Of a stretch of 64,000 bases of DNA, positions 12,501 through 20,800 are shown piece by piece (position 1 is the stretch's first letter; the number at the start of each line of letters is the position of its first letter). The notes under the pieces were generated by a model. The model saw nothing but the letters and a program-made list of their open reading frames with translations. It searched no databases and was not told the DNA's origin. Origin of the DNA: Onthophagus taurus. Taxonomy: Eukaryota > Arthropoda > Insecta > Coleoptera > Scarabaeidae. The stretch spans positions 3,479,501 through 3,543,500 of the forward strand of contig NC_091971.1 of the NCBI RefSeq assembly GCF_036711975.1. Direction: 5' to 3'. The position numbers and the translations under genes were made by a program.

Positions 12501-14193
12501 TCATTCGGGTTTAGCCGTCTTGAGAGACGTGTGGCTAAATCCGAATGAACTAAGTTCTAGGTCTAATGTAACTTCTAGTGACAGAGCATATTTTTATTGA
12601 ACTAAAACTAGAACTAACACTAGACCTAGAACTAGAATGAATCCGTAACTTTCTAGTTCTAGGTCTAGTGTTAGTTCTAGTTTTACACTAGCACTATCGC
12701 TAGAACTAACACAAGACCAAGAACTAGAATCATTCGGGTTTAGCCGTCTTGAGAGACGTGCGGCTAAATCCGAATGTTTCTAGTTCTAGGTCTAGTGTTA
12801 GTTCTAGTTTTATACTAGCACTATCACTAGAATTAATACAAGAGCTAGAACTTGAATCATTCGGATTTAGCCGTCTTGAGAGACGTGTGGCTAAATCCGA
12901 ATGAACTAAGTTCTAGGTCTAATGTAAGTTCTAGTGACAGAGCATATTTTTATTGAACTAAAACTAGAACTAACACTAGACCTAGAACTGGAATGAATCC
13001 GTTATATCAAGGTTTTATAATAATTTAATTATATAAGTACAAAGTTATCTTTTTATTACCTCTTTTTGATTGTAATTTTTTAGGTGATGAAAATCATTCA
13101 AAACAAACTCACCAATTCAAAAGATGCTATTAATACTTCTGATCAAGAAAAAAATCCAAGTATTTCAGAAAAATCCCAAAGAGAATCCCCTATTCAAGAA
13201 TTACCTGATAAAAAAATAATTGAAGAACCAATTCAAACTAGTTCTGTGGCAACGAAGCGGCAATATTTCCAAGGTCCCCCTTGTATCGAATTGGGATCTT
13301 GGTCACAAAGACCAAAAACTGAAGTAACGTTAAAAGAAGATACGGATTATAAATTTGGGATGGGTTTAAAACCGACTCCTTCATCGTCTTCGGTTTATTT
13401 AAATAGTACATCGTTTAATAAAAAACCGATTGGGACGAGTATTAAAATTGGAAGTGATAATAATAATACAGTTACCACCACCGTTATAAATATAAATAAC
13501 GATCAAAAAGAATCGGAACGAGTTACGAATCAATTTAGGAACGATATTTTTCGAAAACCTTTTCAAAAAAATCCTCGACCACACTCGATAGCGATTGATA
13601 ATCATATTCCGATTGTAAGATCGGTTGAATTAAAGAAACAATTTCAAGATTTACCACCGACTATTAATAATGTAATACACTTTGATAATAATCAACCAAA
13701 ATCTTTAAGTTATCTTAATTTAAATAAAGAATCGACGCGAAAAGAACCAATGTTAAGACCGGTAATAAGAAATAATAGTTTTAATCCTGTTGTTAAAGGA
13801 TTTCGCATTCAAAATTCAAATGATTTTTATGGAACATTGCCGAGCAGTAATAAAAACACGCTAAATAATACAAATACAGAGTCCAATTCGAATAATAAAC
13901 CGAATATGTTTTCGCAAACTAATTTGAGACGTACTGAGTCAGCGAGTGGTAAACCCATTTTTGGCAATGTTGTGCTAAGGAATAACTCAAATAATATGAA
14001 ACATGTTAAACCAGATCAGAGGCATTCTTTGTCGGTAATACCTCCTCCGCCTCCACCAGTCTTACCGACATTAAAACCCGTTAAAAAAGCGATGAATAAT
14101 AACGCAGGAATGTCACCTGTGGATAATAGGAATCAACTTTTATTGGAGATAAGAAATTTTGGGGGTAAAAAGGGTTTAAAATCGAAAAAATAA
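573..14193 (+). CDS. COBL: Cordon-bleu (COBL)-like actin-regulatory protein, 8 visible exons
   Basis: Coding exons: 595-701 (exon from 573), 5356-5738, 5793-6001, 6987-7452 (or 7443), 7519-7632, 8195-9187, 9732-10933 and 13084-14193. All junction phases agree and the sum is 1527 residues. Exons 1-3 encode the Cobl ubiquitin-like domain ([21 protein letters not shown], about residues 15-230). KRAP-type basic/proline motifs follow: KRRPAPKPP in exon 4, [11 protein letters not shown] in exon 5 and VPAPRK in exon 6. Exon 4 also carries the SSDSSGYHE motif known in COBL/COBLL1. The middle is long, acidic/serine-rich and probably disordered. Exon 8 has a PPPPPP stretch and a C-terminal WH2-like actin-binding helix ([19 protein letters not shown]). 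By family knowledge it nucleates or organises actin filaments. Intron 1 contains two nested genes, intron 7 a palindromic repeat array. The donor after 9187 reads GC, not GT. The reading frame stays open upstream of the first ATG, so an earlier coding exon is possible. Confidence 0.9.
1081..1116 (+). promoter_or_regulatory. Core promoter of nested cuticular protein gene
   Basis: TATATAAA at 1081-1088 is followed about 30 bp later by TCAGTT at 1111-1116, the arthropod initiator, putting the start site near 1113. The 5' leader would be about 50 nt. This is the usual layout for insect cuticle genes. Confidence 0.75.
1164..1490 (+). CDS. Cuticular protein, RR-2 (CPR) family
   Basis: 108 residues on one exon. 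Residues 1-16 ([16 protein letters not shown]) form a signal peptide. Residues about 38-95 are an extended Rebers-Riddiford domain: [16 protein letters not shown], then [20 protein letters not shown] and NGFNAKV. The TGD..., GxYSLxEPDG and NGFNA pattern is that of the RR-2 class, known to bind chitin in hard cuticle. The protein is secreted into the cuticle. It has its own TATA/initiator promoter and AATAAA at 1582-1587 and sits wholly inside COBL intron 1 on the same strand. The lack of the short intron that often splits CPR signal peptides is notable. Confidence 0.93.
   Translation: MFKFVILTVIISVVSAQWGLSGDKKLERVVDYYAPPKYEFQYGVEDAKTGDKKQQIEERKGDRVVGEYSLLEPDGTVRIVKYEADDKNGFNAKVIREGKAIHPIPKGW
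1582..1587 (+). terminator. Polyadenylation signal of the cuticular protein gene
   Basis: AATAAA 92 nt after the stop codon, inside an AT-rich 3' end. Confidence 0.6.
1588..2268. other. Spacer between the two nested genes
   Basis: AT-rich DNA in COBL intron 1. Open frames here lack coding character. Only the promoter of the next gene at its right end is recognisable. Confidence 0.5.
2269..2302 (+). promoter_or_regulatory. Core promoter of nested Q/E-rich gene
   Basis: TATAAATA at 2269-2276 followed about 30 bp on by a CAGTTT initiator-like site near 2299. The predicted leader is only about 22 nt before ATG at 2323, as in many secreted cuticle and salivary genes. Confidence 0.65.
2323..5055 (+). 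CDS. Secreted Q/E/R-rich low-complexity protein with Trp motifs, unknown function
   Basis: 910 residues on one exon. Residues 1-16 ([16 protein letters not shown]) are a signal peptide; the start follows a TATA/initiator pair. After a His/Lys/Pro-rich start, residues about 140-810 are almost entirely Q, E, R and K. Short Trp modules punctuate the sequence: [18 protein letters not shown] (twice), [19 protein letters not shown]. Two copies of a 79-residue unit start near residues 527 and 606. A basic KKRRGKR site near residues 817-823 suggests furin-type cleavage releasing an 87-residue C-terminal piece rich in charged residues. I do not recognise the family. Composition resembles structural, cross-linkable proteins such as trichohyalin, but that is analogy only. 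It lies in COBL intron 1 next to a cuticle gene, so a cuticle or gland product is a fair inference. Confidence 0.85.
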   Translation: MLKLVALAAILCVVSALDFNWKQPPPATHDNWVATIKRQNHHEANHHDPDSYLWKKAKWDAIKKLLWELWWNKKLSSLKKSLEKAHQYKAHHPPPKKPQIYHQVHKPQIHHGNIWKQSVENANIKTQPHQHGYYQWVKVGPRKEMKKQNEHVDEHLQREDKEEKHERRKQYHEQRQEQMQPKQEQEQEGRWVWTQQQQKEAQKMNPEDQKYQQEFFDWVQQQHEKKMQEQNQKTNQKTPTQYEYRYERKQEEPKQEERKQEKQPEEKQQEYRYEQRYEMVEEEPKQEQKSQPEMQENYNWQNWQPQKLEQNNEHQIKEEEVRQRERQQKQQEEQHYRRMQKQRQEEEEEKQYQEQRKQQQEQRKQQQEKQRQQQQERQRKQEEEERYQREQQQLQQERERLQEEREKLQQEREKQQQEAQRRKQEEEEQYERQQRRKEQEEKRQRQEQRKQQQERERQEEENRQRKQEEAQQRYREEKRREQEQQQQREEAKQQQEYQRKQQEEMEREKEQQVGRQYHQQEERQKQQPQSYSWINWNGVVSEGHQRNEEQQKEREDNAEQQERQSQRGQEHQSEREQEHQQERQYQRVEKSQRERQDEVQGGQHQQPESYSWINWNGVVSEGHQRNDGEQQKERENNGGQQEHQSQRGQEHQSEREQEHQSEREQENQSQRKQENQQQRQHQQDEREYQQPQKQQTEEENREQNHQSSEEIQEERSQEQNNKENQNRRTEKQESNREEKEEEGEDEDGNWKWIMEDWTPNWFKDFKDSYSSNENERKQGDGEEEEGSEYNSGSQEGNSNEQEGEEEEREEKNDGDRKKRRGKREIMIDDEEQWKWMKEMMGEQLQKASELRRTRDVDGDGTYKLRILKKTADRAEDGLKLEVRRGVSVTRRNAENPAAKAFSWYHGGNED
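5147..5152 (+). terminator. Polyadenylation signal of the Q/E-rich gene
   Basis: AATAAA 92 nt downstream of the stop at 5055, followed by a T-rich stretch. Confidence 0.6.
6040..6720 (-). repeat. AT-rich GTCATTTTGACGTT repeat family, reverse orientation
   Basis: Within COBL intron 3. About one and a half units of the AT-rich family also seen at 17.9, 26.1, 31.1, 53.5 and 60.2 kb. Diagnostic words include TTGACGTTTAATTGTCAA, CGTACCAACCTAAATTTTTGG and TTAACTGATTTTTGAGTTTTT. No coding potential. Mutated CTAGTTCTAG-family words follow at 6740-6940. Confidence 0.8.
6740..6940. repeat. CTAGTTCTAG-family fragment
   Basis: Decayed copy with words such as TAGTTCTAGTGATAGTGCTAG and AACCCGAAAGTTTCTA. 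It adjoins the AT-rich repeat, the same pairing seen elsewhere in the window. Confidence 0.65.
7633..7994 (+). CDS. COBL: Alternative 3' extension of COBL exon 5 (short isoform)
   Basis: Past the exon-5 donor at 7633 the same frame stays open for 120 more codons to TAA at 7992-7994. The codons look like real coding sequence ([18 protein letters not shown], then [20 protein letters not shown]), unlike the AT-rich introns around it. Skipping the donor would give an isoform of about 546 residues that keeps the ubiquitin-like domain and KRAP motifs but lacks the WH2 region. I do not recognise the tail. Reading is inference from the open frame alone. Confidence 0.45.
9317..9588. mobile_element. 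MITE with about 60-bp terminal inverted repeats
   Basis: TATACTATGTGGTGCAAAAGT at the left end matches ACTTTTGCACCACCTTGTATA inverted at the right. The match continues inward to CTTATCGCC/GGCGATAAG. Length is about 272 bp and both ends are TA, consistent with a Tc1/mariner-type non-autonomous element. It lies in COBL intron 6, directly behind exon 6. Confidence 0.75.
11024..13020. mobile_element. Expanded palindromic CTAGTTCTAG element in COBL intron 7
   Basis: The left end TACAGTAAAACCTTGAAATA and the right end CCGTTATATCAAGGTTTTA form degenerate terminal inverted repeats. The core alternates two hairpins. One has stems like TTCGGRTTTAGCCG around an ACGTCTCTCAAGA tip; the other has CTAGTTCTAGGTC...GACCTAGAACTAG arms. 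From about 11560 a higher-order unit repeats four times: the landmark GACAGAGCATATTTTTATTG falls at 11868, 12223, 12580 and 12935 (period 355-357 bp). No protein is encoded. It occupies nearly the whole intron between exons 7 and 8. Confidence 0.85.
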
Positions 14194-16178
14194 GATTAAT
14201 TAAGATGTTATTATTACCATTTACGTATTTACTACCAATTTATTTTAATTCTCAAGTTAATTATTATTGTTATTAATTAATTAATAAATTAAATAACTAA
14301 CGGGAGATTTTTTTGTACATAATTGAGTCATTATTATTTTAGTTTTTTTTATCAACTACGAATTGATAAGCTCAATTTCTACCCTAAGTCAAAACTTTAT
14401 TAAAGAAAACACTTTTTTTTGTTATATTATTATGTTACTTTTTTATGTATAGTTTAAGAAAAATTATCTTTTCCTCTTCTTTTTCTAGAGAAAAATCCTA
14501 AAAATAATCAATTATTTATGATATCGGTTATGTATATTATTTACCTTTCTTTCTGTACTGTACAGGCTTATTTGTACTAATAATCATTGTATAGAAATAC
14601 ACACAGTATACATAATATACTTATGGGACCAAAGGTATTGAGGTTTATTATTTATTATTTGTATATCTGTAACTTTTTTTTCTGTAAAAATATACTCATT
14701 GTTAGCAAAAGCTTCTTTTTTCTTTTACACCTAAGATTTAGATAGATCTTGAGACAAACCACGTCGACTTTTATTTTGTATTAGCTACATTTGATGTATT
14801 ACAACTCCAAGGAGAAAGTAATTCAAACTAATGAGTAGGATTTTAACAATAATTATTATTAATTATACCTTTTTTTTTATACCAGGAAGAACAAATCACC
14901 TTTTTCACGTTTGGTTGAATGCAAAATAGGTTTACACAAAGATTTTTCTTCATTTTTAACAACACTTTGAACTTGTAGGTTATGTTACGTTAGGTTAGGT
15001 TATGTTATGTTATGTTAGGTTATGTTAGGTTAGGTTATCTAAATAATAAGTTTCGCTTCCGTAAAAGCGTAAGATGTTGGATTTAGGACTTTTATCTTTA
15101 CCAGAAATGTAATGTAGTCTAAATCTTTACAAACAATTCCTAATTAATGACGAAAACTCAATATAAATAGAATTGTCAAAGTTGCTGGTAAGATTATGAT
15201 TGAGAATATCAAATTGAATAACAATGCTTTATTCGCAGAGCTTGCAAAATCAACAGTATACTGTGTTATTAAAAATATAAGGATATTGGAAAGGTTATGA
15301 GTTCCAAGCAGATAGGAGTAAAATCTGGGATTACTGGTAAGCTTGATTTTATCACGATTTCTATCTTAGAAAAAATGTGTTGATCAGAATTATTTATAAA
15401 GTGGTGTAACCCCTCATTAATTAGTACTGATATGGTTAAAGATTTATTAACGTGAATGAAGATATTAAAAAAGTTATCAAAAGTAACCTATGATAAGATG
15501 GACTTAGGACATTTAGTTTTACCAGAAAAGCAATCTTTACAAACAATTCCTGATTAATGATGAAAACTCAGTATGAATAACTGGTATTGTTGATGACTTT
15601 GGTTCTGTTTGGACATTAGAACTAGAAACATTCTGGTTTAGACGTCTTAAAAAAACATTCTGATTTAGACACTCTTAAGATGTGGTTTCTAGTTCTAGAA
15701 CTAAAAACATTCGGGTTTAGCATTGCGTCTTCCAAGGTGGCTCAAGTAGAATTAAAATAACTCTTTATAATTCAATAACAATTAATGATTCACCTTATTT
15801 AATACTTTAGTAATAAATTTTTAACAACTAAATGTTATAAAAATGTATTGAGCCATATTAATGTTATTTTTCATTTAAAACCAAAACTTATTCAAGTATC
15901 GCGTGCTATTTCAAGGATTTTACATGACAAAGCCTTACACATACACGCACAAAAATGCAAATAATTTTAAAACACTCATTTTCATTGTCGCGAAACAATA
16001 GGCTGTCTTATTTCTTTTTACTTTACATTGACCTCTGGGTGTAACCATGAAAACCCAAAAAAAAAAAAAGAAAATATTGAATTTTTTCAATCAAATTCAT
16101 TTTGACTTTAATAATAATATCCTTTTTTTTTAACAAAATTTTTTTTCGTACATAAAAACAATAAATCAAAAATTTAAC
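14194..16178. other. COBL 3' UTR and repeat-bearing intergenic DNA
   Basis: AATAAA at 14283-14288 is a likely COBL polyadenylation signal. Beyond it there is a TTAGG/TTATG pentamer array (14977-15038), a tandem pair of related segments (about 15065-15160 and 15490-15580, sharing CTTTACAAACAATTCCT and GATGAAAACTCA) and a CTAGTTCTAG-family remnant (15615-15745). No gene is supported. Confidence 0.6.
14977..15038 (+). repeat. Degenerate TTAGG-type pentamer array
   Basis: About twelve pentamers, mixing GTTAGG, GTTATG and GTTACG units. TTAGG is the ancestral insect telomere repeat. The array is interstitial and degenerate here. Confidence 0.7.
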
Positions 16179-16658
16179 ATGGGTAAACGTCCAAGAAATG
16201 CCAAAGCAATCGCAAACGCGTCCAGCTTAGTTTTCACCGCATTGAAAGATTTGAAGAAATCATCAGCCGATTCGATAAGACATTACATACGAAATAATTT
16301 TTTTGCAACGCAACAAACGATGTCGATGATTCCGGAAGCATTGCGAAGAGGTACTAATTTCGGAATAATTAGGAGAAAAGGGGACAAATTTAAATTGGAT
16401 ACCGTTATGATTTTGGCCATCCGTAAACCGCCTAAAAGATATTTGGAGAGAAAGAAACGAAGGAAATTTAAAAGAAACGGTAGACCTGGATTAAGAAAAC
16501 GATATTATCGAGACGACGACGAGGAAGACGAGGATGATGATGAAGATTGGGAGGATGGAGACGAAACGGACAACGATAACGATAAAAAAAATAAAACTAA
16601 GAAATCCAGTACTACTAAAAGTAATACAATAGCTACATTAAGTAATTTAATATTTTGA
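16179..16658 (+). CDS. Linker-histone-fold (H15-like winged-helix) basic/acidic protein
   Basis: 159 residues, intronless, beginning MGKRPRNAKAIANASSLVF. Residues about 15-75 resemble the H1/H5 globular domain: helix 1 (FTALKDLKKSSADSIRHYI), a central helix (IPEALRRGTNFGIIRRKGD) and a terminal FKLD strand. A very basic segment follows (KPPKRYLERKKRRKFKRNG, RKRYY), then a Glu/Asp run (DDDEEDEDDDEDWEDGDE) and a Lys/Ser tail. Known H1 proteins have long Lys/Ala/Pro tails, which this lacks, so it is more likely an H1-related DNA-binding protein than a canonical histone H1. A nuclear location is inferred from charge. Partners and targets cannot be told. Confidence 0.7.
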   Translation: MGKRPRNAKAIANASSLVFTALKDLKKSSADSIRHYIRNNFFATQQTMSMIPEALRRGTNFGIIRRKGDKFKLDTVMILAIRKPPKRYLERKKRRKFKRNGRPGLRKRYYRDDDEEDEDDDEDWEDGDETDNDNDKKNKTKKSSTTKSNTIATLSNLIF

Positions 16659-16769
16659 GTTTGAGTTTTTATTGAATAAAAAAAGTATTCTTTTTTTGAC
16701 AAAGTATAAATAATTGATCATAAAACTTAATTGCCTATTACAAGATGTAACACAACAAAAAATCTTATA

Positions 16770-16776
16770 TAACACA
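16770..16776 (+). promoter_or_regulatory. Possible TATA box for the small gene at 16909
   Basis: TATATAA-like sequence about 140 bp upstream of the ATG, in the gap after the H15-like gene. Weak evidence, judged by position only. Confidence 0.3.
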
Positions 16777-16908
16777 ACCGCAACTCATTACTTTTAATTA
16801 TGAGAGACTTTTTTATCCAAGCAATCATTTCTTTGAGTTATTATTAACTTGTCTTTTTTTTTGAAACGGTGTCAAATTAAAAAATCACAAAATTCCCAGT
16901 GCATCAAA

Positions 16909-17088
16909 ATGAAATTTACAGAAACAGGAACCGAAAGTTTAAAAGCATCAACCGGCGATGTAGTTTATTGGAACAAAACCATCCACAAATACACGTTACC
17001 ATTAGAGGATGAAGAAGGTAGTGATAACATCATTCATGCAATAACGAAAAGTGAAGAGCAAGGAAATTTATTGAAATATTCGAATTAA
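16909..17088 (+). CDS. Small protein of 59 residues, unrecognised
   Basis: The first ATG in this frame is at 16909. The product reads MKFTETGTESLKASTGDVV and continues to a hydrophilic LPLEDEEGSDN region, ending at TAA. There is no signal peptide, membrane segment or known motif. The frame is open further upstream to about 16849 without an ATG, and CCCAG at about 16895-16899 could be a splice acceptor, so it might also be a terminal exon. AATAAA at 17101-17106 follows the stop by 13 nt. None of the possible donors in the H15-like gene matches its phase, so I keep them separate. Confidence 0.4.
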   Translation: MKFTETGTESLKASTGDVVYWNKTIHKYTLPLEDEEGSDNIIHAITKSEEQGNLLKYSN

Positions 17089-17106
17089 AAGAAAAAAAGG
17101 AATAAA

Positions 17107-17420
17107 GTTGTAACGCAAAAACTTGGCATAAAGAGACGTTTCCTTTATAGTTTCTTTTTAATTGTGAATAAAGGCTAGATTGAAGGAAGAAGCGAATTTG
17201 GCGTGTAAATTACGCAAAAAGACGGAAACTGAGGGGGCCTTCTTTTCTCTGTCTCTGTGTCTAATTGCGACGTTAAACAAACGCCCGGGATTAAGGATCA
17301 TGTGCGACGGCCCACGAATCCGTTAAATGGCCCCGTTACGTAAAAGATACAATTGTCGTTAAATGAAATTGCACGACCTTACAGATAAAGAGAAGCGTAC
17401 CGACAAAATTAATCATTACC
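17107..17420. other. GC-richer non-coding block
   Basis: This stretch has clearly more G+C than its neighbours (for example GGGGGCCTTC, CGCCCGGGATTAAGG, TGCGACGGCCCACG). All frames hold stops and no RNA gene fold is evident. It could be a regulatory element or the remnant of a GC-rich exon. Confidence 0.35.
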
Positions 17421-17519
17421 ACAATTTACTATTATTTAAAAAAAAACAAGCTTTTATTCTAATTAATCCTAATTTATTTATTTTTCTTTTTTGAATAAAC
17501 AAATAGATACTAGTATTAG

Positions 17520-17890
17520 TGATATTATTTAGTATTAGTAATATAATCTAGTACCGAATAATAGCTAAAACAAGGCACTAGCATTAGAACTAATACTAGA
17601 ACTTTGTAGAAATTTGTCTTTAGACGCACGGCTAAACCCGATACTTTCTAGTTCTAGGTCTAGTGTTAGTTGTAGTTTTATACTATCATTAGAACTAACA
17701 CTAGACCTAGAACTAGAATCATTAGGGTTTAGCCGTCTTGAGAGACGTGTGGTTAAATCCGAATGTTTTTAGTTTTGTGTCTAGAATTAGTTCTAGTGAC
17801 AGTGCCAGTATAAAACTAGAACGCGGGTAAACCTAGACGCAGGGCTAAACCCAAATGATTCTTGTTCTAGTCTAGTGTTAGTTCTAGTTT
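17520..17890. repeat. CTAGTTCTAG-family palindromic repeats
   Basis: Diverged hairpin units such as TTTAGCCGTCTTGAGAGACG and CTAGTTCTAGGTCTAGTGTT. It joins directly onto the AT-rich family through CCTCAAGTATCTGAGCC, the same junction found near 54365 and 60140. Confidence 0.8.
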
Positions 17891-18430
17891 TAGTAGTTCC
17901 TCAAGTATCTGAGCCTATGATGCAAATGGGTTAACTTATAATGATTTAATACAAAAAATTAAACAATAAATGTGTTATTTCCCCACGAAATTATCCCGAT
18001 AATATTAAACAATAAAGTTCTTATAATAAATTTTAAGTTTAATAACTTTACAGTTCGTTATTTGACTTTTAAACGTCAATTTGACAATTAAACGTCAATA
18101 TCGTTAAAAATTTAGATCTCAAAAAACTCAAAAATCAGTTAATTTAATGTAAAATATTTTATGGAAATACTAAAATTAGCGAAATATATTACTATAAATC
18201 AAAAAAGTTATAAAAAAACTAGTATGAAATATTCGATATTCATCAAAACATTTCCAAAAATTTAGGTTGGTACGATTTTAGGGATATATGTTGTGATTTT
18301 TAAACGTCAAAATGACGTTTAAACGTTAAGATGACATTTGTATGTCAAAATTATTAAAAAAATCAAAAATGGTTATAAATTGAACAAGAAAAATAAAAAT
18401 ACGTTTTATTTTCGTTCAATATACAACAAT
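17891..18430 (+). repeat. AT-rich repeat family unit, forward orientation
   Basis: The copy begins at the shared junction ATGATGCAAATGGGTTAA and runs through GACTTTTAAACGTCAATTTG, TTAGGTTGGTACGATTTTAG and CAAAATGACGTTTAAACGTT. Non-coding. Confidence 0.8.
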
Positions 18431-18491
18431 CGCGGAATAACTCAATTTGGGATTTAGATTCTATCTATGAGCGCTAATATTTATACTTAAA

Positions 18492-19030
18492 TACAGGGTG
18501 ATTTATAACATACGGAGCAGACTAAAAGGGTAGGTACTAGAGGTATAACTGAAGAGATTTTCTTAATAATGTTTTGTTAAAAATTTAATAGTTATATAGA
18601 TATCGCATGTTAATGTTTTAAATAATTTAACGTCCATTTTTGCGAACCGCTGATCTTCAGTAAAGAATAATTAAAATACTTGTCCGCTGCTAAATAACCA
18701 AATCAACTGAATTGGCAGCAATAAAAACATGGTATCAGCGGTTCTCAATAAACAAACACCACCGTAGGAGCGTTTTAACAAATTTTTAAATAGCCGTAAC
18801 TGCTATATTATAAAGGTTTTATTATTTTTATTAATTTTGCATTGTTTAAGTAACCCCGTAATATTCGCAGTTTGAATTTAAACGTAGTGTAATACCGTAC
18901 ATGTATAACTTTAACGTTCTATATCTTTGTGATTATTAAGTTGTGGTAAAAATTATTAAGAAAATATCTTCAATTTGACTCCTAGTACCTACCCTTTCAG
19001 TCTGCTCAATGTGTTATAAATCACCCTGTA
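18492..19030. mobile_element. MITE of about 540 bp with about 50-bp inverted termini
   Basis: TACAGGGTGATTTATAACAT at the left matches the inverted right end ATGTGTTATAAATCACCCTG. The match continues inward to AGGGTAGGTACTAG/CTAGTACCTACCCT. TA flanks suggest a TA-targeting superfamily. No transposase. Confidence 0.8.
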
Positions 19031-19082
19031 TATTAAAGTATTAAATAGATAATGTTAATGGTATGGCTTAAAATTTTTTTTA

Positions 19083-19101
19083 CTATCGAGATTTTACTGT
19101 A
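19083..19101. repeat. Isolated CGAGATTTTACTGTA terminal-repeat remnant
   Basis: It matches the right terminal repeat of the palindromic elements at 38.9 and 48.97 kb with one change. The 17.5-19.1 kb stretch may thus be one decayed element interrupted by the MITE at 18492. Confidence 0.5.
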
Positions 19102-20581
19102 TTTATTTTTTAATTACTTTTTTTGGTATGCGTAGGTGAACTGATAAAAAAAAATACTTCGACTAGAATGAGTGAAGTTACCAAGAGACAGTAAACGTAG
19201 GAGACACAAATTCGAACAGGTACCGCATGTAGGTAACCTGAATTGTAAGCAGTTCCTTGACCCAGTGGTGGTCCTACATATATCTCGAGATGAATAACTA
19301 ACCACGAAACAATAACAAGTTGAGGAACGAGTTTCGAATACCAAACGCGGATACGAAACTGAATAATCATCCAACGTAAAAATAAAAAATTTCCATGAAA
19401 ACGAAGTAAAGGAAGAAAATACCAAGATTTATATAAATAGTAAAGAACCACACCTTATGGATGAACAGATGTTTATGAGACTGTAACTCTTCAGATAGGA
19501 TATTTCTGTGAACTGTTTAAGTATGTAACGGTATAACCTGTTTAGGTCAATGTCTTTTCTATTGATATACCATGCTTAGTTTGAAATGATATTTTAATCG
19601 TTAACACAAGAATATTTTTCTGGTATTTTATTATATCACATTTTAAAAATAAATTTATGTGTTACGTATAAACTGAAAACCCATATCACAATAGGAATTA
19701 TTTAACCGCTAAAGTCCAAAAATTTTATGTGGAAATAATTTCTTTGTGGTTTTTTATATGTATTGTTGTTAATGTTAATTTTATAAATAAATCCGCTCCT
19801 TCACGTAAATAAATCACGGTAAAATTTCCAATCAAGAAAAACGTTATTTAGTTACACAAAATATAATTTGATCTAATTATTCTATGTATAAGTACTTTTT
19901 GTTATCGATATTTTATTGTTTTCAAACGTTTAACATTCACTATATGTATAGTATTCCTTGAGCAAAACAAATTCTTAAGTATATGAGGCGTACAGTTATG
20001 AGTTATTACCGTGTTATTCTATATAAATCATTAAAACTGTACGTGCTTAAGTACTTAGTTAATTTAGGAATTGCTTTTTATATTTAATTTTTGCCATTAT
20101 TATGAAAAAACGTTGCAGAATACATCACTTGAATAATATGACAAAAAAATTTGATTGAGTCATTGGAATCAAGGCTCTAATGAAGAACTTCGGACAAAGC
20201 TGAAGACATTGAACTAAAGAAAAGAGAAGGAAAATGAATTAAAACCCAACCCAACCCAAAGGTCTGTTGAAATACACTCAGGTTTCAGGAACTTTACAAC
20301 AACATGGTAAATGAAAGAATCGGAAGGATAGATCTAATAATACGGTATATGCAATAAATAATGACGTTAAATGAACAAATTGAAAAGGTCATTATAGCAA
20401 GAAAAGTAACGGTTTTAACGATACAAATATAGTGATAAAAACAAGATACAACCTAAACAGTCTAAAACATAAAAGCAGAAAAGAACTGTATAAAACGAGA
20501 TCAAATACCAAACTGCAAAGAACATCTACTGCCGGATACCACTGGAGATGGGTTAACAATTTTACACCTATAAAGTAGGTA
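19102..20581. other. Intergenic AT-rich DNA
   Basis: No gene or clear repeat. Minus-strand open frames at 19110-19451 overlap in two frames and lack coding character. An AACCCAACCCAACCC run occurs near 20246. Confidence 0.4.
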
Positions 20582-20800
20582 CCAGTACTATTTAGTCAGT
20601 TTATAACAGGACACGGATTCTTCCAGAATTGTCTATGGAAGATAGCAAAAATGAACTGCATGGCGTTTCTTCACACGGGTACTGAATACAATGATGTCGA
20701 GGAAACTCCATTCAAGTTCCATAGATGGAAAGCGATTCAAGAAAATTTGGACATCATTGTTGGCCGTATGATAGCCAACCCATCACAGCCTGGACTATAA
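20582..20800 (+). pseudogene. Decayed R1-type LINE, C-terminal fragment
   Basis: An open stretch of 72 codons encodes LFSQFITGHGFFQNCLWKIA and later FKFHRWKAIQENLD. This matches the layout of the R1-clade C-terminus (QFLTGHGxF...CxxC...H...CPRW) known from family alignments. The zinc-knuckle residues are mostly lost and the upstream frame is broken, so it is an old, dead copy. Boundaries are approximate. Confidence 0.65.

Noticed and set aside
11041-13010. CRISPR-like regular repeats
   Set aside because: The repeats are palindromic higher-order units of hundreds of bases without unique spacers, in an insect intron.
17107-17420. tRNA or snRNA gene in the GC-rich block
   Set aside because: No A/B box pair or cloverleaf could be found by eye, and no proximal sequence element.
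19110-19451. Two overlapping minus-strand frames of 103 and 113 codons
   Set aside because: Both frames are equally open and lack any recognisable domain; probably chance.
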